Below are positions 11,704 through 23,938 of a stretch of DNA of 64,000 bases, one piece after another (the stretch's first letter is position 1; every line of letters starts with the position of its first letter). The position numbers were made by a program, and so were the translations under genes. This DNA comes from Albifimbria verrucaria. Taxonomy: Eukaryota > Ascomycota > Sordariomycetes > Hypocreales > Stachybotryaceae. The notes beneath the pieces were generated by a model that made no database searches, was not told the DNA's origin, and worked only from the letters and a program-made list of their open reading frames with translations. Location of the stretch: the NCBI GenBank assembly GCA_020081605.1, contig JAHREC010000045.1:1674001-1738000 (forward strand), read 5' to 3'.

Positions 11704-12492
11704 TGAGACGACTAGATATGGGCATACGATGGAGCAATGATACCTGCCTCAGTCGAGCGTAGCAACACCGATCGTGTCATGCACAACCAAATGCGTGGGC
11801 CAGGGACTTGAGTTGCGTGATGCTCAGAATGCAGGGTTGTCAAACGCGACCGGAGAGATGAATCCGGGAAAGGCCCGACGCCTTCTTCAAGTGGATCACG
11901 CTACCGACGCCGGACTTGCAAACTGTTACATAACTTTACAGCCCCTCAATGGTGAGTTGCTATCAGTTATGTGGCCAGCCACTCATGCGTCTCCATCCAC
12001 TGGATACGCAAAACTAGATCCTACAGAAGACCCCAGGTTCAAGATAGAGACACTGGAAAAGTGGAACCGACGCATCCCACTTGGACTGGTGACTCGGCAA
12101 GATTGATTTTGCCGAGAGATAACCCAGACGCTCTCGGCATCGCTTCGGTATTGCAGCAATTGCCGGTTCGGCAAGAGGATGATCAAAGTCACAGAGGCGA
12201 CAGCGTGCTCTCAAGAACGGCAACCTGAACCGGAGGCGACCGGAACCATATGCGACCAAGCTTGGAGGGCATAAATGAATGCGGAGTTACATCTTCAATT
12301 GCCAGCTTCAAATATAGCTCCGTTTGTCGGGCGGTCATCATCAAATCGAAGCTTCATTCAACGCAAGCTCTGTATGCTATAATTTACGATTCCCCTCACA
12401 CCACAGAGCTATATTTCATCCTTTCTTTCTGTCTTCTCGAGTGTTCTATTTTCTTCAATCATTTCTTTTCTGTTACGTCAATTCGATAGAAG
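11704..12492. promoter_or_regulatory. Divergent promoter region, Zn2Cys6 factor / 5-oxoprolinase
   Basis: 789 bp between divergent starts. A pyrimidine-rich stretch just before 12493 (about 12410-12480, many TTTCT tracts) looks like the 5' leader of the oxoprolinase. CGG half-sites of the kind bound by Zn2Cys6 factors occur here (around 12035, 12070 and 12230), but I see no well-formed inverted CGG pair. Confidence 0.4.
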
Positions 12493-15400
12493 ATGGCGTC
12501 CCGAGGGATCCGTATCGCGATTGATCGCGGTGGCACATTCACAGACGCATGGGCAGAAGTACCTGGGCGAAAGGACCACATTGTGTTCAAGATCCTTTCA
12601 GTATGCCCTGGAGAGTACGATGATGCGCCGACAGAATGCATCCGGCAGATTCTCGAGATTGCACAAGAAACCTCCATACCGAAAGGGTCATTACTAGACC
12701 TCACGCCTATTGAGTCCATTCGAATGGGCACCACAGTAGCAACCAATGCGCTACTAGAAAGAAAAGGCGACCGCGTAGCCTTTCTGACCACAAAGGGTTT
12801 CCGAGATGGCCTCGAGATTGGCAACCAGACCCGACCTGATCTGTTTGATCTGTCAGTCCGCCGATTAAAACAGCTGTATGAGACAGTGGTAGAAGTTGAT
12901 GAGCGCGTCACTATCGAGGGCTTCAGTGAAGACCCCAATCCCCAGCCTATTGACGTATCGTCAGATCCTGCACTGGTCATGGGGCAAACAGGAGAGGTTG
13001 TGAGGGTGATGAAGAGGCCCGATCTAAATGCAGTTCGCGCCGATCTCGAAGACCTACAGCGTCGTGGATTCAAGAACATTGCCATTGGTTTCATGCACTC
13101 TTATACTTTCCTGATCACGAGATCCAGGTCAAGGAACTCGCAGAAGAGATGGGCTTCAAAGTTTCTGCTTCATCCGTTCTTCAATCCATGGCCAAATTTG
13201 TGCCCCGAAGTCAATCCGCTGTTGCCGATGCCTACCTCACACCCATGACGTACGCATACCTCGAAAGCTTCCGCAAGGGTTTCAAAGGCCATTTGGAAGA
13301 TGGCAGTGCCAACAAGCTTCTCATTTCTCAGTCAGATGGTGGTTTGACTAGCTGGACCAAGTTTACTGGCTTGAGAGGTGTCCTGAGCGGACCGGCCGGA
13401 GGCGTGGTTGGATTGGCAAGGACATGCTATGATCCTCAAGACGGCACACCAGTGCTAGGTTTCGATATGGGTGGCACGAGCACTGATGTTGCGCGCTATT
13501 CTGGTGCCCTCGAGCACATCTTCGAGAGCACTTTGGCTGAAGTCACTATTCAGACTCCGCAGCTAGATATCAACACCGTTGCTGCTGGTGGCGGTTCTAT
13601 CCTGTCTTGGGAAAATGGCCTTCTCAAGGTCGGTCCGAGCAGCGCTGGCGCAAACCCTGGACCTGCCTGCTATGGCAAGGGTGGCCCTTTGACTGTGACC
13701 GATGCCAACTTTTTGCTCGGCAGAATCATACCCGATTTCTTTCCTCGAAAGCTGGATCTGGATGTGGTCAAGGCCAAGTTTGCGGCCCTTACCGATACTG
13801 TAAACAAGGAGAAGGATGGAGGAGAAACCTTCACGCCAGAGACTTTGGCTTTGGGCTTCCTTGCCATTGCGAATGCCACAATGACACGCCCAATTCGAAC
13901 GCTGAGCGAGGGTCGTGGCTACGGAGCCGCAAGCCACAACTTGGGTTGCTTTGGTGGTGCTGGTGGCCAGCACGCAATCTTCGTTGCCCGCGATCTTGGC
14001 ATCAAGAGAGCTATTATTCCCGATACTCCAGTATTCTTTCTGCTTATGGCATGGCGTTGGCCGATGTTGTGGTTGAGAACCAAGAGCCTGTAGCGCTCAC
14101 CTTTTCTGAGCAAGCTTTGGGCGAACTCACTGCCCGTCTCGAAACACTCTCAGCGAAGGGCTCTAAAGATCTCGAGGGTCAGGGCTTCAGCACTGACTTG
14201 GTGGAACATGAAAGCTTCCTGAATATGAGATATCAAGGTAGCGATACCTCGCTCATGATTCCCAAGCCAGAGAAGCTATCCGAGTTTGGTGCTGCCTTTA
14301 CGGCACGCCATGCACAGGAATTCGGCTTCTCCCAGTCTCGCGATATTCTTGTCGACGATATTCGAGTTCGGAGCATTGGCAAATCTCGGATATTGGACAT
14401 TTCTAGCCCATTTGAAGAACTCAAGAAGTGCCAGTCTGAAAGCTTGACCCCAGTACCAACTCCCATTTTCTCCCGCCCTATCTTCTACGAGAAATTTGGT
14501 TGGACCGAGACCAGCGTATTCCAGTTGGACACTATTAGCCCGGGTGTGCACATCAGTGGACCAGCTATGATCATTGACAAGACGCAGACCATTGTTGTTG
14601 ACCATGCTAGCAAGGCCATTATCCTGCCCGAGCATGTTGTCCTCGAGGTCAGCAAGGCTGAAAAGCAGGATGTTGACACAGACACGGTGGATCCAGTCCA
14701 GCTCAGTGTTTTCGGTCATCGTTTCATGACTGTCGCCGAACAGATGGGTCACACAATGGAGAAGACTTCCATTTCTGTGAATATCAAGGAACGACTGGAT
14801 TACTCTTGTGCGGTTTTCTCAGCAGACGGTGGTCTCGTAGCGAACGCCCCTCACATTCCGAGCCATTTGGGATCGATGAGCACTGCGATTGCGTATCAAG
14901 CTCAACGTTACAAGCCTGGTGAGTTGAAGCCGGGCGATGTGATCATCAGCAACCACCCTCAAGCGGGCGGTACTCATTTGCCGGACATCACCACTATCAC
15001 CCCTGTCTTCGATGAAGATGATAAGGAGATCATCTTTTTGTGGCCAACCGAGGTCACCATGCTGACGTCGGCGGTATTGTCCCCGGGTCTATGCCACCCA
15101 ACTCTACAGAACTCTGGCAAGAAGGCGCCGCCATCGAATCATTTAAGATGATCAAGGAGGGTGTGTTTGATGAAGCTGGACTGATTCACCATCTGTATGA
15201 CATTCCAGGATCTTTCCCCGGCTGCAGCGGTACGAGAACGTTGAGCGACAACATCGCAGACCTGAAGGCTGCTGTTGCGTCTAACCAGAAAGGCATTGAA
15301 CTTATTCGGTCGCTCATCAAGGAGTTCAGCTGGCCCATTGTTCAGCTTTATATGAAGGCCATTCAAGACAACGCTGCACAAGCAGTTCGAGAACTGCTCA

Positions 15401-16433
15401 AGTCGTTTGCCACAAGATATACCGACGGCGTTCTCGAGGCCACGGAGATGAACGATGACGGTATCCCTTTCAAGCTTAAGGTCACAATTGACAAGGATAC
15501 TGGCGAGGCCGTATTTGACTTTACTGGAACAGGTCCTGAGCACTCAGGTAACCTGAACGCGCCTCCTACCTGCTCTTACTCGGTCATCATGTACTGTCTC
15601 CGCTCCATGATCTCGGCGGATATTCCTTGAACCAAGGCTGTCTACAGCCTATCAAAGTTGTTTGCCCTGACAACACCATTCTGTCACCATCACCTACCGC
15701 AGCTACGGTTGGATGCACCACAGAAACCTCCCAAAAGCTTGCCGACCTGATATTCCGCGCATTCAACGCTGCTGCTGCATCTCAAGGAACGATGAACAAC
15801 TTATCTTTCGGATGTGGCGGTACCGACCCCGTGACTGGTGAAGTTTCCAAGGGATTCGGTTACTACGAAACAATTGCTGGAGGTGCAGGCGCTGGACCTG
15901 GCTGGCACGGCGCCAGTGGCGTACATACACATCTCACTAACACCCGTATTACGGACCCTGAGATCTTTGAGAAGCGCTACCCAACTATTCTACACGAGTT
16001 CTCTATCCGCAGAGGTAGTGGCGGTGATGGACTGTATCGAGGTGGTGACGGCTGTGTTCGTGAAATTGAGTTCCGCTCGCCTTTGCAGGTTTCTGTCCTC
16101 ACAGACAGGAGAGTCACAGCACCATATGGACTCGAAGGTGGTGAAGACGGCCAACGAGGACAGAACATCTGGGTGCGCAAGGACCCTGTCACTGGCACTA
16201 CGAGACACGTCTCCCTGGGACCACGAAAGACAACTCTGTTTGGGGCTGGTGACCGTATCATCATCTTGACGCCTGGAGGTGGAGGCTACGGATCCAAATC
16301 CGCAGAGTCTGATGAGAAGAGCCATATTCTACGATCCGTGGAGAATGGTGTCGAGCTACTGAAGAATAACGCCAGATCACTAATGACGAATGGAACGCTG
16401 GCGATGAGGAATAGCATTGCAACTGGAAATTAG
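12493..16433 (+). CDS. OXP1: 5-oxoprolinase (ATP-hydrolysing)
   Basis: Converts 5-oxo-L-proline (pyroglutamate) plus ATP to L-glutamate in the cytosol, closing the gamma-glutamyl cycle. It reconstructs to about 1,314 aa, close to the family's usual ~1,290. The first domain is hydantoinase A N-terminal ([18 protein letters not shown] at the start; [16 protein letters not shown]). Hydantoinase A follows ([42 protein letters not shown]). Hydantoinase B begins near residue 730 ([50 protein letters not shown] at the end). No introns are seen. Four single-base losses break the frame at 13110-13111 (CC), 14019-14021 (CCC), 15035-15039 (T5) and 15625-15626 (CC). Adding one base at each run restores conserved sequence exactly. 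It may serve nitrogen scavenging together with the upstream permease and regulator. Confidence 0.93.
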
Positions 16434-17356
16434 GTTGAGACACATTATGTAAATATATAGCCCGTACTTTTGGAATGTAATTCATTTTCCCCAAGTTTGT
16501 TCACTTTCGATTATGGAACACAGCCTGGAATGCACTGTGATAAGACCAGAAGGTTGACAGGACAACGAACTGCGTTTTCACAAAGACTATTGAAAGGCAA
16601 ACCGAGAAATTCCGCCTATATTCAACATTCCTATCTCTGTCAGCCCTGTGAAGTATTCTACTCTGATACATGCCTATATGATCAACGGTCACCTTGGTGA
16701 CCAGCATGCCGTTTCGGGGTCATTCCTGACATCAAATGCTTCTTGGTTCACTCAAGCAACTTGTTCGGAGCAAAAGGTGCGAAAAATGAAGCTGATAAAT
16801 AGTTAAATTAGTTTGACTAAGAAGAATATTACATCATCATGATTAATGAGGACATCCGGTAGGTGGATGCAGATGAGTCGGGCAACTTTGCACTCTTCAT
16901 CTTGCAGCCCACTAAGGCTGTAACACTTTTCAAAGGCTACCTCACGGGAACACGATCAACTCATGAAATTTCGATTGATGGGTGGTCCATGGCTGTTTTG
17001 GGTCAATTGAATAATCTTTGGGTGGAAGACTTCTTTACGGCAGTCAAAGTTCTTTTCTTCTAGAATTATTCTCCAAAGCTCATCGTCATCAGCAGGCCAT
17101 AACTCTTCTTGCATAGCTCCATGAACATGAGCCAGTGTTATTAATCTAAATTTGTCATCATTTGGTCTTGAACACAATGAACCTCTAAATCAGCTAATAA
17201 GTATAGTTGATAGCCCTCTCAGGACGTGCTATGAACCAAGGGTGCAGTAAGTGAGATAGAAGCGCTGGGAGCCGAAATAGGATAGGTGGGTAGCGGAAGT
17301 GGACATCTTTGGCTTGATTATTTGTAGACAGACTAGGATTGGAATTATCTATAGGC
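16434..17356. other. Intergenic with possible gene remnant
   Basis: No intact gene. A minus-strand stretch at about 16980-17150 reads like protein (LAHVHGAMQEELWPADDDELW then LEEKNFDCRKEVFHPK) but has no usable start or domain. It could be a decayed exon. Confidence 0.35.
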
Positions 17357-18776
17357 TCACGCAAGGAGCACTGGCTTGGGTCGACGGCTTGTTCTCTGCG
17401 CGGCCACAAGGAGCAATGTGCTGAGAAACATGGAGCCACCAGCAAAAGCCTGGGCGCCTAGAAACCTTCCGCCCAGGGCACTGATGAGAACTCCACCAAT
17501 TGGGGGCCTATTAAGCTAGAAAAACTAACTATGGTGAAAACCATGCCAATTCGGATGCCAAGTTTTTGAGGATCGGCTGTAAGGGAAGCAAGGGCAGCAG
17601 GGAACAGGCTTTGAACACCGCCAGAACAGACTCCGCATGCAACTGCCCAGCAGTATATTCCTGTGACATCTGCAACAGCAATCCATGCAAGCAACACAGT
17701 GGCCGTGGCACCAGCTACGGGTATGAAGACATTTATCGTTCCAAACTGATCCGCAGCGTAGCTAGAACCTAGACGACCAACTACGCTGACGCCATTAAGC
17801 ACCAAAATCAGGTTAAGGAGTCCTCATAAGCCAATGGCGGTGTTAGAACAGTACGAGAGTAAGAGGCAAGAAAGAAAAAGGAGAAGTATAAGCTAAGCAA
17901 GGACTAATGACAATTAGCAAAACACGATCAAATTCTGAGTGCATTAAAAGAGCCATTGAGAGCTCAAGAAACGTGGGTTAATATATCACTTACAAAGAAG
18001 GAAGCGGCGGCGTAAAAATTGTAACTTGCGTCTCGAAAAGCCGACCAGTCGATCAACGCTGAGGGAGCTTTTGGGGCATCCTTGGATGTAGATAGAGGTT
18101 CGCAACAGCGAGGAGAGTGAGTTGGATCAGGGCGATCGCACGCATTGTCCAGGGATATCCGATAGCTGGCACAAGCTGACGGGCCATTCCTGAATAAATT
18201 AACCCCCGAGGCCGAGCCGCATGCAGCAACTCCAATTGCTATCGCACGTCTCTTGTCGAAATATGAGGACATGACTGTGAGCATGGGGCAAAAGAGGCAT
18301 CCATTGCCCACGCCCACGGCTATACCAAGAGTGACGAAATGTTCCCCAAATCGATGACAAAATGAGGATGCAAAAATGCCAACAACTGTCGCAAGTGATC
18401 CTACAAGGAACACCTTTCTGAAATGACCGGCATCTGTGAGATGCCCTGTGACTGTGCCGAGAAAGAAAAGTAGAAATATTTGCGTAGAACCAATCCATGC
18501 TATCGTTGACGGCGAACGATTTAATGCATCTGTGAAATAGGTTTGGAACGCTCCAAAAGAGTTTGTGAAGCCCCAAGTGTTCATGACAACGAAGTGAGAA
18601 CAAAGAACCACTATCAGACCTTAGTTGACCATTTATAGCGTCAAGAAGCAGGAACAAACCTGTGATACTTGTACGCCATTCCTCACGAAGTGGCTCGCAG
18701 GACTCGCGCTCCTCAACCATGGCTTCAGCCAGGAGGCGGCCTGTATTTGAGATATGGGCGCGGTGGATTCAGGCAT
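17357..18776 (-). CDS. MFS transporter, monocarboxylate (MCT)-like family
   Basis: A membrane carrier of the fungal MCT-like group. The likely start is the ATG at 18776-18774. Introns are at about 18610-18660 and about 17890-17985 (GTAAGT...GCTAATTGTCATTAG). Conserved blocks are NTWGFTNSFGAFQTYF in TM1, IAWIGSTQIFLLFFLG in TM2, LTVMSSYFDKRRAIAIGVAACGSASGG (the MCT loop motif), LNGVSVVGRLGSSYAADQFG in TM8, and SLIGPPIGGVLI near the end. The frame breaks at about 18590, 18203-18207 (two bases short of a G7 run), 18069-18076, 17813-17814 and 17502-17506. All can be explained by shortened homopolymers. True decay cannot be excluded here because this is an accessory gene with five breaks. The substrate cannot be inferred. 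Confidence 0.7.
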
Positions 18777-19296
18777 AGAAGACGATTCTCGATTGATGGA
18801 AAAGACGAAGACCGCAACAGAATATAACGAGCGGCATAGCTCATACTATGAGAATAAAAAACATTTATGAGAGTTTGCTATAAGTCAAGATTTGCTTATT
18901 GCATGATCCAAATGTCGTGTCAAACGTAGGGAGCGCGCTAATGCTCAGCTATTTCGCTCCATGTCGTTGTCATTGGTATTAGAGCCCAGCTGCGTACTCC
19001 GCTAGGGAGGCGGGTATTGTGCCTGGCGTAGGGCGCACGCCAAATATGTCGTCGTTCCACTCCACCTCGTTATATTTTATAGGCTAGAGCGCTGTTATTT
19101 AACTTGTCATTGAGGCATTGATGGAGCATAGGAGCGCGCCAAATACACGGCGTGTCATTCCGCTCCATCTGGTCATCTCTCGATTCTAGCCGATGGGAAT
19201 AGTATAACTACCCCATGGCGCTGATAGCATAGCTAGAGAATTTTCCTCGAACCACATTCAAGAAAAGTGCGTCTCGTATAAACAGAAATCCTCGTC
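18777..19296. repeat. Intergenic with three diverged short repeat copies
   Basis: Three imperfect direct copies of a 45-50 bp segment start near 18926, 19024 and 19127. Each has a GTAGG/ATAGG start, a GCGC...CGCC-AAATA core and a TTCC-CTCCA-CT end. They flank a TATAGG AT-rich part. I see no coding function. They could be a degraded mobile or structural element. Confidence 0.35.
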
Positions 19297-19887
19297 ATGG
19301 CATACTCCTTTATCCATATCGATCGGTGTGCGGCTGATCTCTCATCTGCGGCTACAAAATACAAAACTTTACGGCTTGAAGCCTTACGACAATCTCCAGC
19401 CGCATTTTCATCAACGTTGGAAATAGAGTCGCGGTTCGACGACGACGTCTGGTCTCTCGTCTCCGTGACCCGGAGAAGGAGACGTTCATCTGCGTATTCG
19501 AAGGAGCCCAATCGTCGGAATGGGTTGCACAAGTGACTCTACGAGGCCCCTTGTCGGACAAAGAATTTGCCCTTCCATCCGAATCAGGGCAATCCCTCCG
19601 ACTGTTGATGGGCTAGAAGAGAAGTGGCAAATGCTGAGCCTTTATTCTCTACCCACCCATAGAGGGAAAAGGCTTGCATCAAAGCTTTGCCAAGAAGCAT
19701 TTCACTTCTTGGAGTCCCAGCAGAGAACCAAAGCTCCCTTGCTCTTGTTCGTCTCATGCTAAAGCCAGAGAACACGGCAGCCATTCGTCTATATGAGAGG
19801 CTTGGTTTCAAGCACACAGGGCATTGCACTCTAGAGGAAGCGTTGAGAGCAAATGGTGATAGCCATTTAATTCCCAAGGGGAACTAG
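19297..19887 (+). CDS. GNAT-family N-acetyltransferase
   Basis: A predicted acetyl-CoA-dependent acetyltransferase of about 197 aa. The N-terminal part has KYKTLRLEALRQSPAAFSST, the first strand/helix typical of GNATs that act on small molecules or peptides. The acetyl-CoA-binding motif A follows as LSLYSLPTHRGKRLASKLC (RGK-RLA corresponds to the R/Q-x-x-G-x-G/A loop). The C-terminal LMLKPENTAAIRLYERLGF is the classic last motif. The frame shifts three times by one missing base, at about 19449-19460, 19610-19612 and 19705-19706. With these restored a single ORF spans the region without introns. Substrate unknown. Confidence 0.8.
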
Positions 19888-20691
19888 AGGGCAAATACAC
19901 CGCCCGATCAGGGATTATTATGGCATTACAACTGCACAAGAGGATATAAGTAAGAGAACTAGATGAGTACTTATTCACACTACGGCCATAATATAACAAA
20001 CAAATTAGTATCAGCCCAGAGGTTAACTCTAGTGACCATCGTCTACGTCGAAGTTAGGTTGGCAGCACATAAGACTACTCTTTTTGAAGGCTAGAATGGG
20101 CAGCTAGAAGTCCGCAAAAGCCCTACTTTGCTTACCTTCTGGAATCAGCACGACATCCCACAGCGCCATTCCGCAATGATTTAAAAGCCATAAAAATTAA
20201 TATTTATTTTGGTCGAAATTCCCAAGTAAGTCGATTACGCTCTGTACGCCATCCATGTGCATAATCTGCAACGTGTAGTTAGGCATTGAACCCAGTCCTG
20301 AGCGTCAATACGAGTCGGTCATTAGGGTTGTCCCACGCCTTTTGTATTCGAAACATGAATCCCTAAGCATCCTTCTTCGTTTTACCGAATTTGTTATTTC
20401 CTAGATGTAATTCTTTGGTCTACCTTTTGAGGGCATTTCACATGTTCAATAACACCAAGATCAGGTGGAGAAAAGTGCTAGCGTGCTGGTAAGGCTAAGT
20501 TTGACATGATTATTATGGGTCCTCACCACCTGGTGACTTGGAACTCCCAGTATCCTACATGATTCGCTTGCGTCCATTTCCTCCTGTCATAGAAGCCATG
20601 CGTTCTTTCTCATAGCTCGGCTCTTCCTGCTAATGGCCTCGAGAGATTTAAGTATTCGATAAAAGGGCCTGGGCGAGATCTGTTTGATAGC
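19888..20691. other. Intergenic, no supported gene
   Basis: About 800 bp, AT-rich in the first half. The 3' part carries the leader of the homeobox gene. No ORF with coding character. Confidence 0.5.
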
Positions 20692-23264
20692 ATGGCTCTA
20701 CCTCCAATTTCTGACGACATCAATGATGATTGGAACGACATCGACTGGAAGTTTGACGAGGCAAACTTGACTCTCGGTGATACTGGATTGACAGATAACA
20801 TCGGTTTGGTCCTTGACGATATCGACGCCGTACTCAATTTACATCCGTCTGACGCCCAAGCCGAAACTCAGCCCAGTACATTTAAGCATAACAGCCAGGC
20901 GGACTCTGATGGTTCACAGGCCTTGCACCATTTATCCGTACAACTGTCTGAATCTTTGCCGTATAGCTTGAGAAACAATGAAGAACATGTCAGAAGCGAA
21001 CTCGACTTGGTCACTCCTAATCCACGGACGCCGCCGAAGGTTGGAACTCGATTTTCTTCGGATTCAGTCAGAGTGCTGAACAACTGGCTCATGAACCATA
21101 CCAACCGACCCTATCCTACCGTTGCAGATATTGAAAGGCTGCAGAAATTATCGGGGCTCAGTAAACAGCAGATTTTGACCTGGTTCTCCAACGCCCGTCG
21201 ACGGAAAAAGTTCCAATTAACGAAATCCCCAGGACACGATGCAGAGTCCTCGGAAACTCCCCTATTGAATGTCGCCAGCGTCCACCTACCCCGATCGTCG
21301 CAGATATGAATCCCCTACAGAGGTGGCAGAACTCCCCGCCTGAAACCGAACCCGCCCATGTTTCCGCCATTGCGCGTGCTGTATCAAAACTGCAAGAAGA
21401 TGTAGATGAGTTGCCCGGCACTCGTTCGACGGCCAGTCAGCTTCCACACTTCCAAAGCAATGCTTGCTCTATCACTAGTGCAGGCACATCGGACTCAAGC
21501 CAAGATTCTCATAGCTCCATTTACTCCCACACTTCACAAGGCTCCTGCAAGAGTATTGATTTTGTCAGAAAAATTCGGAGACGAAGGAAGCGAGCCCATA
21601 CCCGGGCCAGAACTAGCGGCCCTCGAACTCTGCTCCAGATATGCCAGCCTTTTCAGTGCACCTTTTGCACAGAAACATTTAAAACAAAGCACAACTGGCA
21701 GCGGCATGAAAAATCACTACATTTATCATTAGAGCAGTGGCAATGCTCGCCAGATGGCCCTACCACTGTAGATTCCAATGGGGAATTGGTATGCGTCTAT
21801 TGTGGGCTTGTTGATCCAAATCAACGCCATATAGATTCCCATGACTACGCTTCATGTCAAGAACGCCAGAAGGAAGAGCGGACATTTTACCGAAAGGACC
21901 ATCTTATCCAACATTTGCGGCTCGTGCATGATGCCCAGTTCAGGAAGTCGCCAATGGAAAGGTGGAAGCTCGACAAAAGTGGGGAGATACAATCTCAGTG
22001 TGGGATTTGTAACCTCCATATGAACACTTGGTCTGAACGAGCTGACCACTTAGCTGATCACTTTAAAGAAGGAAAGACAATGGCTAATTGGAAGGGTGAC
22101 TGGGGTTCGAAGCCTCTGTGTTGGATATGGTTGAAAATTCTATGCTTCCTTGTAAGTACTGCTATGCTTGCATAAACGTTGCTTGGAGTATCTTAATAAT
22201 ATTTCCAGATCTTATCGACTACGAACGCAATTCGCCTTTGCCATTTACCACCCGGCAGGAAGCGCCTAACAGTGCGGCCAGCGCGTTCGAGTTGATCCAG
22301 CTAGAGCTAGACTATTTTGTTACCCGCCAGGTTGAAGCTAAGCTCGGTATACCTTCGCACAGGGCACTGCAGTATGAGGCATGTTGCATTATTTTCGGAG
22401 CTGAAATTCTATATAAGCAGTCTAGCGTACCTGAGCCGTCATGGTTACGCGACCTTCTCATGTCGTCAGAAGAAGTCACTAGAGAAGCTCGAATTCGCCC
22501 TATGAGAGAAGCCGCTAAATCCCGATTGACTCAGTTGAAGATACACGGAAAAGAGGTTATCTTCGAAGATTGTAAATTGGAGGGCCCTTGCGTCAGCACG
22601 TTGATATACAGCAGCTGCTCAACTTCGAGGTAGGGTATGAAGAGCTCCAACGTGAGGCAGAAAACATCGTCAATCGAATGCCAAACCCTTCACCAATTTT
22701 CGTCAATCTGTTAGTCGATTTGATCTATGGCTCAACCCATTGGTTGGTGCCATTCTGTCTTCGTGCCAATCTGGACCCTGCCAGAACTCTGGAACATACA
22801 GAGGAAAACGGGGGCTGAGGCGTGGCATAATTCGGTTTCCTTTCGCACAAAACGTCAGGCCGCGCAAGATGCCTGGATCTTGAATGAAAACACTGACTCC
22901 ACTCCTTTGAACACCTCCATAATTTCCTCAACGGACAATATGTCCGACCCGAATGTTGATTTGGGCGCCAAAATAGTCTCTCTCAACGATACCAACATGT
23001 ACAGAGAGCTGACTAGAGAGCTATCTCGATTTGTGTCGAAAACTATGTCTCCTCTCAATCCGAACACTCATGTGCCTACGGATGAAGAACTCCAGTACCA
23101 GGCACGATGGATCATGTACGATGAGTATGTGGAACTCAATTTTCGCGCCTAGGCTTATCTTACCACTTGCTAATCGTGTTAGTGATGACCCGTGGAATCA
23201 AACACCAGCCGATAACCCTGACTGGCTTCGAGATTTCAAGAAAGCTACTGGCCTCTCACATTAG
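20692..23264 (+). CDS. KN-homeobox / C2H2 zinc-finger transcription factor
   Basis: A nuclear DNA-binding regulator of the fungal class that joins a TALE/KN homeobox to C2H2 fingers. The N-terminus is acidic (DDINDDWNDIDWKFDEANL). The homeodomain is at about residues 118-172 and ends in LSKQQILTWFSNARRRKK, with the invariant WFxNxR. A conserved NPLQRWQNSPPE block follows. Cys/His fingers then read CTFCTETFKTKHNWQRHEKSLH, CVYCG...H, and CGICNLHMNTWSERADHLADHF. The C-terminus is family-specific and ends in DDPWNQTPADNPDWLRDFKK. Introns are 22152-22208 (57 bp) and 23125-23182 (58 bp). Homopolymer losses are inferred at 21289-21292, 22106-22107, 22585-22587 and 22810-22814. The linker lengths are normal for the family, so I treat it as intact. 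Confidence 0.85.
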
Positions 23265-23938
23265 TTTCAGATAACACGGGACACATGCCATGACATAATT
23301 TGTACATGCCTATTCCGCTCTGCTGTGGCGGTCGGGTTGCCATTTTAGTCAAGGCATATTGCATTGATCCATACTTTCCGGACTTCAAAGCGCTGACGAA
23401 GGTATATAAGAGCATCTCGACAGTTTGGCGTAACCAAAAGTCACTGACAATTGCAGGTAATAGACTTGTTTCCCTTCCTTGCACCCCAGACGTACGAGAG
23501 CGCCTCGAGAATGGCTTCCGTACCTTATAAGTCTACCTGACGAACGTTTTATCTGATACCAGTATCCCGAGCTGGCGATGGCAAGAGATCCATTACTCTA
23601 TCGAGGAAGGCGATTGTGTTGGCTCATGCAGATAACTTGATACGGCGTGGGGCATGTTGGGGACGACATCTCGTAATGGTCACAGTCAAGCACTCAACAA
23701 CTTCATTGGTAGAAGTCTCCAGTAAACAAAAAACGTTGCCTGGATTGCTCTTGCGCTATGAAAAATAAGTGTATTGTTTCGTATGAATTGTTAGCTACCA
23801 GGTTAAAGATGTGGAAGGAAACCAGCTTCATGGGTGGTTGAGTCTTGGCTAGTTGGAGGACCAGGGACAAAGGACATTAGCACAACGAGCATTCTCTCCT
23901 GCAGTTCGCGTCAAAGTTGAATTATTTCATCCAACTGT
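23265..23938. other. Intergenic between convergent genes
   Basis: About 670 bp between two convergent 3' ends. No supported gene. Confidence 0.5.

Noticed and set aside
12493..16433. Split 5-oxoprolinase as several separate genes or programmed frameshifts
   Set aside because: All four shifts are single missing bases in runs, and each repaired frame matches the conserved family sequence. No slippery heptamer plus stem structure was seen.
17357..18776. MCT carrier as a definite pseudogene
   Set aside because: It has five breaks, but they are of the same homopolymer type as in essential genes, so decay cannot be claimed.
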